From: Paraburkholderia caffeinilytica
Lineage (GTDB): Bacteria > Pseudomonadota > Gammaproteobacteria > Burkholderiales > Burkholderiaceae
Length of the DNA: 64,000 bases
Direction: 5' to 3'
Assembly (NCBI RefSeq): GCF_003368325.1
Contig: NZ_CP031467.1
Coordinates: forward strand, 2,604,001-2,668,000
Under the pieces are notes generated by a model. That model saw nothing but the letters and a program-made list of their open reading frames with translations. It did no database searches and was not told where the DNA came from. Both the position numbers and the translations under genes were made by a program. This document shows, in pieces, positions 17,796 to 27,200 of the stretch. Each line of letters starts with the position of its first letter. The stretch's first letter is position 1.

Positions 17796-20231
17796 GTGAG
17801 CAATCTGATCATTCGCAAGGTAGCCGTGCTCGGCGCCGGCGTGATGGGCGCGCAGATCGCGGCGCACCTGATCAACGCCAAGGTGCCCGTGCTGCTGTTC
17901 GACCTGCCTGCCAAAGAAGGCCCGAAAAACGCGATCGCGCTGAAGGCGATCGAGAATCTGAAGAAGCTGTCGCCCGCGCCGTTCGGCGTGAAGGACGACG
18001 CGCAATACATTCAGCCCGCGAACTACGACGACGACATCGAGAAGCTCGCCGAGTGCGACCTCGTGATCGAAGCGATCGCCGAACGCATGGACTGGAAGCA
18101 CGACCTGTACAAGAAGGTGTCGCCGCATATCGCGCCGAATGCGATTTTCGCGACCAACACGTCGGGCCTGTCGATCACCGAACTGTCGAACGGTTTCTCG
18201 GATGAACTGAAGGCACGCTTCTGCGGCGTGCACTTCTTCAATCCGCCGCGTTACATGCACCTGGTCGAACTGATTCCGACCGCGACCACGCGTCCGGAAA
18301 TCCTCGATCAACTCGAATCGTTCCTGACGAGCGTGGTCGGCAAGGGCGTCGTGCGGGCGAAAGACACGCCGAACTTCATTGCTAACCGCGTCGGTATTTT
18401 CTCGATCCTCGCGGTGATTACCGAAGCCGCAAAGTTCGGCCTGCGTTTCGACGAAGTGGACGACCTGACGGGCTCGCGTCTGGGCCGCGCGAAGTCGGCG
18501 ACGTTCCGCACGGCGGACGTGGTCGGTCTCGACACCATGGCGCACGTCATCAAGACGATGCAGGACACGTTGAAGGACGACCCGTTCTTCCCGGTCTACG
18601 AAACACCGGCCGTGCTGGCTGAACTCGTGAAGAAGGGCGCACTCGGTCAGAAGACCGGCGGCGGGTTCTACAAGAAGGAAGGCAAAGCCATCAAGGTGCT
18701 CGACCCGAAAACGGGCGCGTACGTTGACGGCGGCGCGAAAGCGGACGAACTGGTCGGCCGTATTCTGAAGCGCCCGCCGGCAGAGCGTCTGAAGCTCTTG
18801 CGCGAATCGGAGCATCCGCAAGCGCAATTCCTGTGGTCGATTTTCCGCGACGTGTATCACTACATCGGCGTGCATCTCGAATCGATCGCCGACAACGCGC
18901 GTGACGTCGATCTCGCCATTCGCTGGGGCTTCGGCTGGAACGAAGGTCCGTTCGAAGGCTGGCAGACGGCCGGCTGGAAGCAGGTCGCCGAATGGGTGCA
19001 GGAAGACATCGCGGCAGGCAAGGCGCTCTCGAACGTGCCGCTGCCTTCGTGGGTGCTGGAAGGTCAGGTTGCCGAGAAGGGCGGCGTGCATACGAACGAG
19101 GGTTCTTGGTCGCCGGCGTCGAAGACGTTTGTGCCGCGTTCGTCGCTGTCGGTCTACGACAGGCAGGTATTCCGTGCACCGCTGGTCGGTGAAACCTCGG
19201 CCGATCCGAAGACCTACGGCAAGACGCTGTTCGAAACCGACGCCGTGCGCGCGTGGGTCGACGACCGTGCCGGCGAGAACGACGTCCTGATCGTGTCGTT
19301 CAAGAGCAAGATGAACACGATCGGACCGTCGGTGATCGACGGTCTGACGCAAGCCATCGAACTGGCCGAGAAGGACTACAAGGGGCTGGTCGTGTGGCAG
19401 CCCACGTCGCTGAAACTCGGCACGCCGGGCGGCCCGTTCTCCGCCGGTGCGAACCTCGAAGAAGCCATGCCCGCGTTCATGATGGGCGGCGCGAAGGGCA
19501 TCGAGCCGTTCGTGAAGAAGTTCCAGCAAGGCATGCTGCGCGTGAAGTACGCGAGCGTGCCGGTGATCTCGGCCGTGTCGGGCATCGCGCTCGGCGGCGG
19601 TTGCGAACTGGCGCTGCATAGCGCGAAGCGTGTCGCGCACATCGAAAGCTACATCGGTCTGGTTGAAGTCGGCGTGGGTCTCGTGCCGGCGGGCGGCGGT
19701 CTGAAAGAAGCGGCACTGCGCGCGGCGGAAGCCGCAACCGCAGCCGGCGCGACCAACGACCTGCTGAAGTTCGTGCAGAAGTCGTTCGAGAACGCGGCGA
19801 TGGCGAAGGTCTCGGCCTCGGCGCTCGACGCCCGCGCCATGGGCTACCTGAAGCCGTCCGACACGATCGTATTCAACGTGTTCGAACTGCTCGACATCGC
19901 GAAGAAGGAAGCGCGCGCGCTGTCCGCCGCGGGCTACCGTCCGCCGCTGCGTGTCACGCAGGTGCCGGTGGCGGGCCGCTCGGCGATTGCGACCATCAAG
20001 GCGTCGCTCGTCAACATGCGCGACGGCCGCTTCATCAGCGAGCACGATTTCCTGATCGCCGGCCGTATCGCGGAAGCGGTGTGCGGCGGCGATGTGGAAG
20101 CGGGCAGCCTCGTCGACGAAGAATGGCTGCTCAAACTCGAGCGTCAAGCGTTTGTCGATCTGCTCGGCACGCAAAAGACGCAGGAACGGATCATGGGCAT
20201 GCTGCAAACCGGCAAGCCGGTGCGTAATTAA
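17796..20231 (+). CDS. 3-hydroxyacyl-CoA dehydrogenase / enoyl-CoA hydratase, FadN-type
   Basis: An 811-residue bifunctional beta-oxidation protein. The dehydrogenase half comes first: NAD-binding AVLGAGVMGAQIAAHLINA (about 10-28), FATNTSGLSITEL, FFNPPRYMHLVEL, KDTPNFIANRVGIF and GGGFYKKEGK. The crotonase half follows from about 490: GGPFSAGANLEEAMP, SGIALGGGCELALHSAKR, GLVEVGVGLVPAGGG. This order is the reverse of E. coli FadB and matches FadN of Bacillus subtilis. It starts with GTG after a GGAGGA SD. The neighbours are an acyl-CoA dehydrogenase and a thiolase, the FadE/FadN/FadA trio. Confidence 0.92.
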   Translation: MSNLIIRKVAVLGAGVMGAQIAAHLINAKVPVLLFDLPAKEGPKNAIALKAIENLKKLSPAPFGVKDDAQYIQPANYDDDIEKLAECDLVIEAIAERMDWKHDLYKKVSPHIAPNAIFATNTSGLSITELSNGFSDELKARFCGVHFFNPPRYMHLVELIPTATTRPEILDQLESFLTSVVGKGVVRAKDTPNFIANRVGIFSILAVITEAAKFGLRFDEVDDLTGSRLGRAKSATFRTADVVGLDTMAHVIKTMQDTLKDDPFFPVYETPAVLAELVKKGALGQKTGGGFYKKEGKAIKVLDPKTGAYVDGGAKADELVGRILKRPPAERLKLLRESEHPQAQFLWSIFRDVYHYIGVHLESIADNARDVDLAIRWGFGWNEGPFEGWQTAGWKQVAEWVQEDIAAGKALSNVPLPSWVLEGQVAEKGGVHTNEGSWSPASKTFVPRSSLSVYDRQVFRAPLVGETSADPKTYGKTLFETDAVRAWVDDRAGENDVLIVSFKSKMNTIGPSVIDGLTQAIELAEKDYKGLVVWQPTSLKLGTPGGPFSAGANLEEAMPAFMMGGAKGIEPFVKKFQQGMLRVKYASVPVISAVSGIALGGGCELALHSAKRVAHIESYIGLVEVGVGLVPAGGGLKEAALRAAEAATAAGATNDLLKFVQKSFENAAMAKVSASALDARAMGYLKPSDTIVFNVFELLDIAKKEARALSAAGYRPPLRVTQVPVAGRSAIATIKASLVNMRDGRFISEHDFLIAGRIAEAVCGGDVEAGSLVDEEWLLKLERQAFVDLLGTQKTQERIMGMLQTGKPVRN

Positions 20232-20255
20232 CGCGGCGAGCGACCGCAATAAATT

Positions 20256-20298
20256 GCATGGGACCGGAGTAACCGCTAAAGCGGTAACTCCGGTCGAC
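20256..20298. repeat. Solitary copy of the 43-bp GCATGGGACC palindromic repeat
   Basis: The unit begins GCATGGGACCGGAGTAACCG, has a central TAAA and ends GCGGTAACTCCGGTCGAC. The arms form a 15-bp inverted repeat with one mismatch. It matches the tandem copies at 63516-63558 and 63565-63607 in layout, with covarying arm changes, and sits 14 nt before the thiolase start, downstream of the FadN-type gene. Confidence 0.85.
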
Positions 20299-20311
20299 AA
20301 CGGAGCTTTAA

Positions 20312-21511
20312 ATGACAAAGCAATTGCAAGACGCATACATCGTCGCCGCGAGCCGCACGCCGATCGGCAAGGCGCCGCGCGGGATGTTCAAGAACACGCG
20401 CCCGGACGAACTGCTGGTGCACACGATCAAATCGGCCGTGGCGCAAGTGCCCGGCCTCGATACCAAGGTGATCGAAGACGCCATCATCGGCTGCGCGATT
20501 CCGGAGGCCGAGCAAGGCCTGAACGTCGCGCGGATGGGCGCGCTGCTGGCCGGCCTGCCGAACACGGTGGGCGGCGTCACGGTGAACCGCTTCTGCGCCT
20601 CGGGCCTGACTGCGCTCGCCATGGCGGCTGACCGCATTCGCGTCGGCGAATCGGACGCGATGATCGCGGGCGGCTGCGAATCGATGAGCATGGTGCCGAT
20701 GATGGGCAACAAGCCGTCGATGTCGCCGCATATCTTCGATCGCAACGAAGATATCGGTATTGCCTACGGCATGGGCCTGACCGCTGAGAAGGTCGCGGAG
20801 CGCTGGAAGATCAGCCGCGAAGCGCAAGACGCGTTCTCGGTCGAATCGCATCGCCGCGCCATCGCCGCGCAGCAAGCCGGTGAATTCAACGACGAAATCG
20901 CCGCCTACACGATCACCGAGCGTTTCCCGGATCTCGCCACTGGCGAAGTGAAGGTGAAGACGCGTGAAGTCGCGCTCGACGAAGGTCCGCGTGCGGAAAC
21001 GTCGCTGGAAGGTCTGGCGAAACTGCGCGCGGTGTTCGCGAACAAGGGGTCGGTGACGGCGGGCAACAGCTCGCAGACGTCGGACGGCGCGGGCGCGTTG
21101 ATCGTCGTGTCGGAAAAGATGCTGAAGGAATTCAACCTGACGCCGCTCGCCCGTTTCGTCAGCTTCGCCGTGCGCGGCGTGCCGCCGGAAATCATGGGCA
21201 TCGGTCCGAAGGAAGCGATTCCGGCTGCACTGAAAGCCGCCGGCCTGAAGATCGACGACATGGACTGGATCGAGCTGAACGAAGCGTTCGCCGCGCAATC
21301 GCTGGCGGTGATTCAGGACCTCGGTCTCGACCCGGCGAAGATCAACCCGCTCGGCGGCGCGATCGCACTCGGCCACCCGCTGGGCGCGACGGGCGCGATC
21401 CGCGCGTCGACGGTCGTGCACGGCCTGCGCCGCCGCAACTTCAAGTACGGCATGGTGACGATGTGCGTCGGCACCGGCATGGGCGCAGCGGGCATCATCG
21501 AACGTCTTTGA
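20312..21511 (+). CDS. Acetyl-CoA C-acyltransferase (thiolase, FadA-type)
   Basis: A 399-residue thiolase for the last beta-oxidation step. It has the nucleophilic Cys motif VNRFCASGLTALAMAADRIR (about residues 86-105), ESMSMVPMMGN, GSVTAGNSSQTSDGAGALIV (about 246-265), GGAIALGHPLGATGAIRAST (catalytic His, about 346-365) and MCVGTGMGAAGIIE (catalytic Cys). It lies 80 nt after the FadN-type gene; the gap carries a palindromic repeat and TTTAA immediately before the ATG, with a weak SD (GGAG). It could be shared between degradation and biosynthesis, but context favours degradation. Confidence 0.93.
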   Translation: MTKQLQDAYIVAASRTPIGKAPRGMFKNTRPDELLVHTIKSAVAQVPGLDTKVIEDAIIGCAIPEAEQGLNVARMGALLAGLPNTVGGVTVNRFCASGLTALAMAADRIRVGESDAMIAGGCESMSMVPMMGNKPSMSPHIFDRNEDIGIAYGMGLTAEKVAERWKISREAQDAFSVESHRRAIAAQQAGEFNDEIAAYTITERFPDLATGEVKVKTREVALDEGPRAETSLEGLAKLRAVFANKGSVTAGNSSQTSDGAGALIVVSEKMLKEFNLTPLARFVSFAVRGVPPEIMGIGPKEAIPAALKAAGLKIDDMDWIELNEAFAAQSLAVIQDLGLDPAKINPLGGAIALGHPLGATGAIRASTVVHGLRRRNFKYGMVTMCVGTGMGAAGIIERL

Positions 21512-21589
21512 TCATGTTCGCTCAGGTTCCCCCGGCGACCCTCGTAGCGATCCCCGCGGTTATCTCCGCGGTGATCCCCTAGGGACCGC

Positions 21590-21630
21590 AAAAACGGTTC
21601 GCAGGCTTTCCGGCTTGCGAGCCGTTTTTT
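21590..21630 (+). terminator. Rho-independent terminator after the thiolase
   Basis: AAAAACGGTTCGCAGGC pairs with GCTTGCGAGCCGTTTTT through 15 Watson-Crick pairs and two G-U pairs, followed by a T-run and TCATTC. It closes the beta-oxidation operon. Confidence 0.85.
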
Positions 21631-21669
21631 CATTCGGCAGCAAACCGCAGTAACCAGGAGTACGAGGAG

Positions 21670-22440
21670 ATGACAATGGATATTCTGGTCGAGCGCGCCA
21701 ACGGCGTGCTGACGATTGCCTTCAACCGGCCCGACAGGAAAAACGCGATCACGGCCGCGATGTATCAGACGATGGCCGACGCCTTGGTCGAAGCGCAAGG
21801 CGATGCATCGATCCGGGCGATTCTGATTCGCGGCAGCGCCGGCATTTTCAGTGCCGGCAACGATCTCGAAGACTTCATGAAGAAGCCGCCAGGCGGCGAA
21901 GATTCGCCGGTATTCCAGTTCCTGCGTGCGATCAGTTCGGCGGAAAAGCCGGTGGTGGCGTCGGTGGCGGGGCCGGCAGTCGGCATCGGCACGACGCTCC
22001 TGCTGCACTGCGATCTGGTCTATGCGGCGGATGCGGCGAGTTTTTCGCTGCCGTTCACGCAACTCGGGCTGTGTCCGGAAGCGGCCTCGAGTTTGCTATT
22101 GCAGCGCGTCGCCGGTTATCAGGCCGCAGCGGAAAAGCTGCTGCTCGGCGAAGCATTCGACGCCGCCGAAGCGCACCGCATGGGTATCGTGAATCGCGTG
22201 CTGCCCGCGGCTGAAGTCGAAGCATTCGCAGCCGCGCAAGCGGCGAAGCTGGCGGCGCTGCCGGCGTCGTCGCTGCGGGTGACGAAGAGTCTGATGAAGC
22301 GCGCCAGCCAGCATGAGCTGCAAACGCAGATGACCGAGGAAGCGGTGCACTTCGGCAAGATGCTGCTCGCGCCGGAAGCGCGCGAGGCGTTCAAGGCGTT
22401 CTTCGAAAAGCGCAAGCCGGACTTCCGGCAGTTCGACTGA
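21670..22440 (+). CDS. Enoyl-CoA hydratase/isomerase family protein
   Basis: A 256-residue crotonase-family enzyme. The N-terminal strand VLTIAFNRPDRKNAIT, oxyanion-hole segment AGIFSAGNDLEDFMKKP (about 61-77) and SVAGPAVGIGTTLLLHCDL (about 98-116) are typical, followed by FSLPFTQLGLCPEAASSLLL. Glu at the first catalytic position is not evident, as in many isomerase-like members, so the reaction (hydratase or Delta-isomerase) is uncertain. SD GAGGAG precedes ATG 21670; ATG 21676 is an alternative. It is separated from the thiolase by a terminator. Confidence 0.88.
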   Translation: MTMDILVERANGVLTIAFNRPDRKNAITAAMYQTMADALVEAQGDASIRAILIRGSAGIFSAGNDLEDFMKKPPGGEDSPVFQFLRAISSAEKPVVASVAGPAVGIGTTLLLHCDLVYAADAASFSLPFTQLGLCPEAASSLLLQRVAGYQAAAEKLLLGEAFDAAEAHRMGIVNRVLPAAEVEAFAAAQAAKLAALPASSLRVTKSLMKRASQHELQTQMTEEAVHFGKMLLAPEAREAFKAFFEKRKPDFRQFD

Positions 22441-22471
22441 CCGGCTGCGAAGCGGCTGCGTCCAGGGTACA

Positions 22472-22496
22472 GGCGCCTGAAAATCGTTCAGGCGCC
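22472..22496. terminator. 10-bp hairpin between convergent genes
   Basis: A perfect inverted repeat GGCGCCTGAA / TTCAGGCGCC with an AATCG loop lies between the enoyl-CoA hydratase stop and the fdhD stop. No strong T-run follows on either strand, so termination is not certain. Confidence 0.45.
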
Positions 22497-22516
22497 GGGA
22501 GCGCTGTCTGGAGCGC

Positions 22517-23356
22517 TCAAGCTTGCGTCGGCTGCAAGGTGTCGTAGTCGACGTAGCTGGTTTCCCGGCAGAAGCTGACAAGCCGTACGCCCGCCTTGCG
22601 GGCGATCGCAATCGCCAGCGACGACGGCGCCGAAATCGTCGCGACCATCGGCACGTCGACGCGCGCCGCCTTGCGCACCAGCTCGTAGCTGGCGCGGCTC
22701 GACAGAAACACAAACCCTTCCCGGGTATCCACGCGATCGAGCACGAGTTGGCCGATCAGCTTGTCGAGCGCGTTGTGACGGCCGACGTCTTCGAACGCAT
22801 AGCGGATCGCGCCTGCCGCATCGCACCATGCGGCGGCATGCAGGCCGCCGGTCAGACGCGTCAGCGCCTGGTGTTCCGGTAACTCGCGTGCGGCGCAAGC
22901 GATCGCGTCCGGTGCAAGCCGCTGCAGAAAGCCGGTGTCCGTCACGCGTTCCGGTTTCAGATCCAGCAGATCGATGCTTTCGATCCCGCATACGCCGCAG
23001 CCGGTGCGCCCGGCAAGCGCGCGGCGCTTTTCCTTCAGCGCGACGAAAGCCTGCTGCACCACTTTCAATTGCACTTCGGCATGCGGCAATTCGTCGTCGT
23101 CGTGCAGCTCGACCTCGATGTCCTGAATGTCGCTGCCGCGTTCCACGATCCCTTCCGAGATCGCAAAACCGACCGCGAACGCTTCCAGATCGCGCGGCGT
23201 GCACATCATCACCGCGTGCGAGATGCCGTTGAAGACGAGCGCCACCGGCCATTCCTGACCGACGTGATCGGTGACGGTTTCGACCGCCGCGCCGCGATGC
23301 CGCTGCACCTGGCGCTCCACGGCGCCGGGCTGCCCGGCTGTTTCCAGTTCGTTCAA
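22517..23356 (-). CDS. fdhD: Formate dehydrogenase accessory sulfurtransferase FdhD
   Basis: A 279-residue FdhD protein, which carries sulfur from a desulfurase to the Mo/W-bis-MGD cofactor of formate dehydrogenase. Visible are EWPVALVFNGISHAVMMCTPRDLEAFAVGF, the catalytic Cys loop GRTGCGVCGIESI (CxxC, near residues 118-121), FEDVGRHNALDKLIGQ and the C-terminal SRASYELVRKAA and SAPSSLAIAIARKAGVRLVSFCR. The start codon is TTG, preceded by the strong SD AAAGGAG; the next ATG is too far inside. It is divergent from a nitrate-reductase-associated gene, and no formate dehydrogenase is in the window. Confidence 0.94.
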   Translation of the reverse strand: MNELETAGQPGAVERQVQRHRGAAVETVTDHVGQEWPVALVFNGISHAVMMCTPRDLEAFAVGFAISEGIVERGSDIQDIEVELHDDDELPHAEVQLKVVQQAFVALKEKRRALAGRTGCGVCGIESIDLLDLKPERVTDTGFLQRLAPDAIACAARELPEHQALTRLTGGLHAAAWCDAAGAIRYAFEDVGRHNALDKLIGQLVLDRVDTREGFVFLSSRASYELVRKAARVDVPMVATISAPSSLAIAIARKAGVRLVSFCRETSYVDYDTLQPTQA

Positions 23357-23514
23357 GCTACGTCACTCCTTTCATGCTGCGCGCGTTCGAGCGGCTTGCA
23401 GCCTGGCGCGGCGGCGCGAAGCGGTGCCAGACCGCGCCGCTATCGCGCGAATAAGGTTCTAAAATACCTCAAGCTGGGCTTGCGTGTTGCCCGCCACCAA
23501 AGAGGAATACTGTC

Positions 23515-23991
23515 ATGGGACTCAACGAAGCACCGCTTCTGTTCAACTTCGAAGTCGCGTCCTCGGAGAATTTCACTTACATCCCGATGTCGGTGCGCTT
23601 CAACCTCGATCGTTTCGGGCTGCGCATCAGCCTCGAGCAGTGGCAATTGCTGCCGCTCGAAGATCGCAAGCTGCTGGCGCGTTTTCCAGTCGAAGAAGAC
23701 GCGGAAATCGAGCCGAATTTCGACCACGCATTGTTCGAGATGCTGCGCACGCACGCGAATATCGAGCCGGAGTGGTTCACGCCCGAGGAAGCGCCTGCCT
23801 GGCGCCGCACGGATGCCGTGCCGGACGGTGTCGTGCATCAGGCGGGGCTGGCTGGCCTGCCTACGCCGCGTGTCGCTCAGTGGGCCGAACTCGAGCCGTT
23901 CAAGCGCTACGTGCTCGCCAAATTGTCGCGCAAGCCGGAAAGCAACCACGACTTCATCCCTGCGATGAAGGAGTTTGGTGCGGCCGGCTAG
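23515..23991 (+). CDS. Nitrate reductase associated protein family
   Basis: A 158-residue protein read as the nitrate reductase associated family (Nitr_red_assoc). FNFEVASSENFTYIPMSVRFNLDRFGLRISLEQW and WQLLPLEDRKLLARFP are the recognised part; the second half has PFKRYVLAKLSRKPESNHDFIPAMKEFG. The family is also found next to nitrate assimilation genes in cyanobacteria, with unknown function. An AGAGGAA SD precedes the ATG. It is divergent from fdhD with 158 nt between; neither nitrate reductase nor its molybdenum genes are in the window. Confidence 0.75.
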   Translation: MGLNEAPLLFNFEVASSENFTYIPMSVRFNLDRFGLRISLEQWQLLPLEDRKLLARFPVEEDAEIEPNFDHALFEMLRTHANIEPEWFTPEEAPAWRRTDAVPDGVVHQAGLAGLPTPRVAQWAELEPFKRYVLAKLSRKPESNHDFIPAMKEFGAAG

Positions 23992-24228
23992 GTGCGGACC
24001 GCCCGGAAATATCCCGGCGGGCGCTGCCACCCAGGCGCCGGCGGCTAGGCGCTCCCAGTTGGGCGTACCCGGCTCGATCCGCGAAATATTTCACCTCATC
24101 CCCTCAACCTGTTCCGAACCCTGCCGTTATCCATGGGTTGGCGCGTAAAGAAACTCGACTCGGTGCGACCCGGCGCACTGGAAGCGACCCCGCGCTCCCG
24201 CCCTCAGAACGATTGACGTTCGGAACCC

Positions 24229-27200
24229 ATGACTCCTTTTTTATCGAAGCGGCTGCTGATCAATCTGGCAGTCGTCGCCGCGGCGGTCGGTGCGAACGCG
24301 TTCGTCGCCTATACGCAGATTTGCGGTCAGCGCGACGCCGACGCTCGCATGCTGCGCTCGACGAGCGTGCGTCAGAACCTCGACGCCTACCATACGGCGC
24401 TCGACGGCGGGCTGGCCGCGCTCGGCCGTTTCGAAGCTTCGGGCGTGGCCGCGCCTGTCAACGAGGCCGCCGCCATGACGGCGTCGCTGGCCGGTCTGGA
24501 GCGCGAGTTGCGCAAAGAGCTTGCGGGCGAACCGGCCATGCTCGAGACGCTCGCCAGGCTGAGCGCGGACAGTCATGCGCTGCAACGTGATATCGACGAC
24601 GCGCTGTTGAAGAGCGCGAGCGCGACGCCGAACGAATCGCGCGCCTGGGCGGCGTCGACCTACACGCATCTCGGGCTGGGCCTCGGCCGTGTGGAAGACG
24701 GCCTGGCGGCGTTGCGCAAGCAGGAGAATGGGGCGTTGCGGGCGTCGCTCGCGAGTTCCGCGAACGAAACGCAGCGCGCCATGTTCCTGCTGATCGTGAC
24801 AATGCTGGCCGGCAGCGCGCTTCTGATCTTCACGTTCGGGGCGCGCGAAAGCAGCGCGCGCGAGAAACTGCGCGCCGTTCGCGCGCTCGGCCGCAACGAC
24901 GAGCGCTTCCGCGGCCTGTTCGACGATCATCCGGTGCCGATGTACATTTTCGATCGCGAGACGCTGCGCTTTCTCGCCGTCAACGCGGCCGCGATTCAGC
25001 AATACGGTTACTCGGAAAGCGAATTCCTCGGCATGACGATTCGCGCGATCCGGCCGAATTCTGAAAGCTCACGCCTCGAATCGCACCTGCAGCGCAGCGA
25101 CGTCCTGCAACACGGCCGCACGATGGCGGGTGTCTGGCATCACCGGCGCAAGGACGGCTCGACGATCAGCGCCGATATTTCGTATCACGCGCTCAACTTC
25201 ATGGGCCGCGCCGCCTTCTTCGTGCTGGCCGACGACGTCACCGAACAGATCAACACGGAAGCCGAAGCGCAGCGTTCGAACCAGATGCTCGAAACGGTGA
25301 TGGACAACATCCCGCAGCGCATTTTCTGGAAGGATCGCGAGTCGCGCTATCTTGGCTGCAATATGGCGTTCGCACGCGACGCGGGGCTCTCTTACCCTGA
25401 GCAGGTGGTGGGCAAGAGCGACAGCGACATGCCGTGGCGCGCCTTCGCCGACCTGCTGAACGGGCACGACAAGGAGGTGGTGACCACCGGCGTGCCGAAG
25501 ATGAGTTTCGAGGTCGACCTGGTGATCGACGGCGTGCACCGCACCACGGTCACGAGCAAGCTGCCGTTCACCGATAGCGACGGCCGCGTGATCGGCGTGC
25601 TCGGCTCGTATACGGACATCACCGAGCGCAAGCGCGCCGATCTGGCCTTGCGTCTGCAAAGCCGCGCGCTCGATGCGAGCGTCAACGCGATTCTGATTAC
25701 CGCGCCGTCGCCGGCGGGCAATCTGATCGAATACGTAAACCCTGCGTTCATGCGGATCACCGGCTACGATCCCGCCGAAGTGATCGGTCACGACTGCCGT
25801 GTCCTGCAGCGCGACGACCGCAACCAGGAAGGCGTCGCGTTGATTCGCCAGGCGCTCGCCGCGAATCGCGAGGTGAGCGCCGTGGTGCGCAACTATCGCA
25901 AGGACGGCGCGCTGTTCTGGAATCAGCTGTTCATTGCGCCCGTGCCGAACGCGGAGGGCGTGATCACGCACCACATTGGCGTGATCAACGATGTGACGGA
26001 TCTGATCCGCTATCAGGAACAACTCGAATATCAGGCCAATTACGACAGCCTCACACGGTTGCCGAACCGCAACCTGCTGCGCGATCGCTTGCAGCATGCG
26101 TTGATCGTCGCGCAGCGGCATCACAAGGGCGTCGCGGTCGTGTTCATCGATCTGGACGGCTTCAAGAACGTCAACGACAGTCTCGGCCATAGCGTCGGCG
26201 ACCGCTTGCTGGGCGTGGTGGCTGAGCGGCTCGCCCGTTGCACGCGAACCAGCGACACGGTCGCGCGGCACGGCGGCGACGAGTTCGTGATCGTGATGAC
26301 CGATACCGTCGACGAGCAGTCGCTGATCGCGTGGATGGAGCGGGTGCGCGCGTCGATTTCGGAGCCGGTATGGCTCGACGGCACCGAGTTGTATGTCGGC
26401 TGCAGCATGGGCGCGAGCCTCTTTCCGCAAGACGGCGAAGACGCGGAAACGCTGATGAAAAAGGCCGACCTCGCGATGTATCGCGCGAAGGACATGGGCC
26501 GCAATACGTTCCAGTTCTATCAGCCGGAGATGAATGCGAGCGCGGGCGCGCGCCTGAATCTCGAACGGCGCTTGCGCCGCGCGCTGCGTGACAATGAATT
26601 CCTGCTGCACTACCAGCCGCAGGTGGATATCCTGAGCGGTCAGATCGTCGGCACCGAGGCGCTGGTGCGCTGGCACGATCCCGACGTCGGCCTGGTGCAG
26701 CCGTCGTTGTTCATTCCGGTCGCCGAAGAGAGCGGCCTGATCGGGCCGCTCTCGGAGTGGGTCTTGCGCGAAGCGTGCCGCCAGAACAAGGCCTGGCAGG
26801 ACGAAGGATTGCCGCCGGCGCGGGTGTCGGTGAATCTGTCGGCGCGCGTTTTTCAGCAGCGCGATATCGCGAAGCTCGTCATGCAGGTGCTCGCCGAGAC
26901 GGGGCTCGAACCGCAGTATCTCGAACTCGAACTCACCGAAAGCACCATCATGCGCAACGCGGAGGAGGCGGTGTCGATGCTCAACGAGTTGCACGCGCTC
27001 GGCATCGGCCTTGCCATCGACGATTTCGGCACCGGCTATTCGAGTCTCAGCTATCTGAAGCGTTTTCCGGTGGACCGCTTGAAGATCGACCGCTCGTTCG
27101 TGTCGGATATCGGCGTGTCGGGCGACGATGAAACGATCACCTCGGCGATCATCGCGCTCGCGCATTCGCTGAAACTGCAGGTGATCGCTGAAGGTGTGGA

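Noticed and set aside
17349..20336. A 995-codon open frame on the minus strand
   Set aside because: It runs antisense through the FadN-type gene with Arg/His/Leu-rich composition typical of GC-rich antisense shadows; no motif is recognisable and the plus-strand gene is clear.
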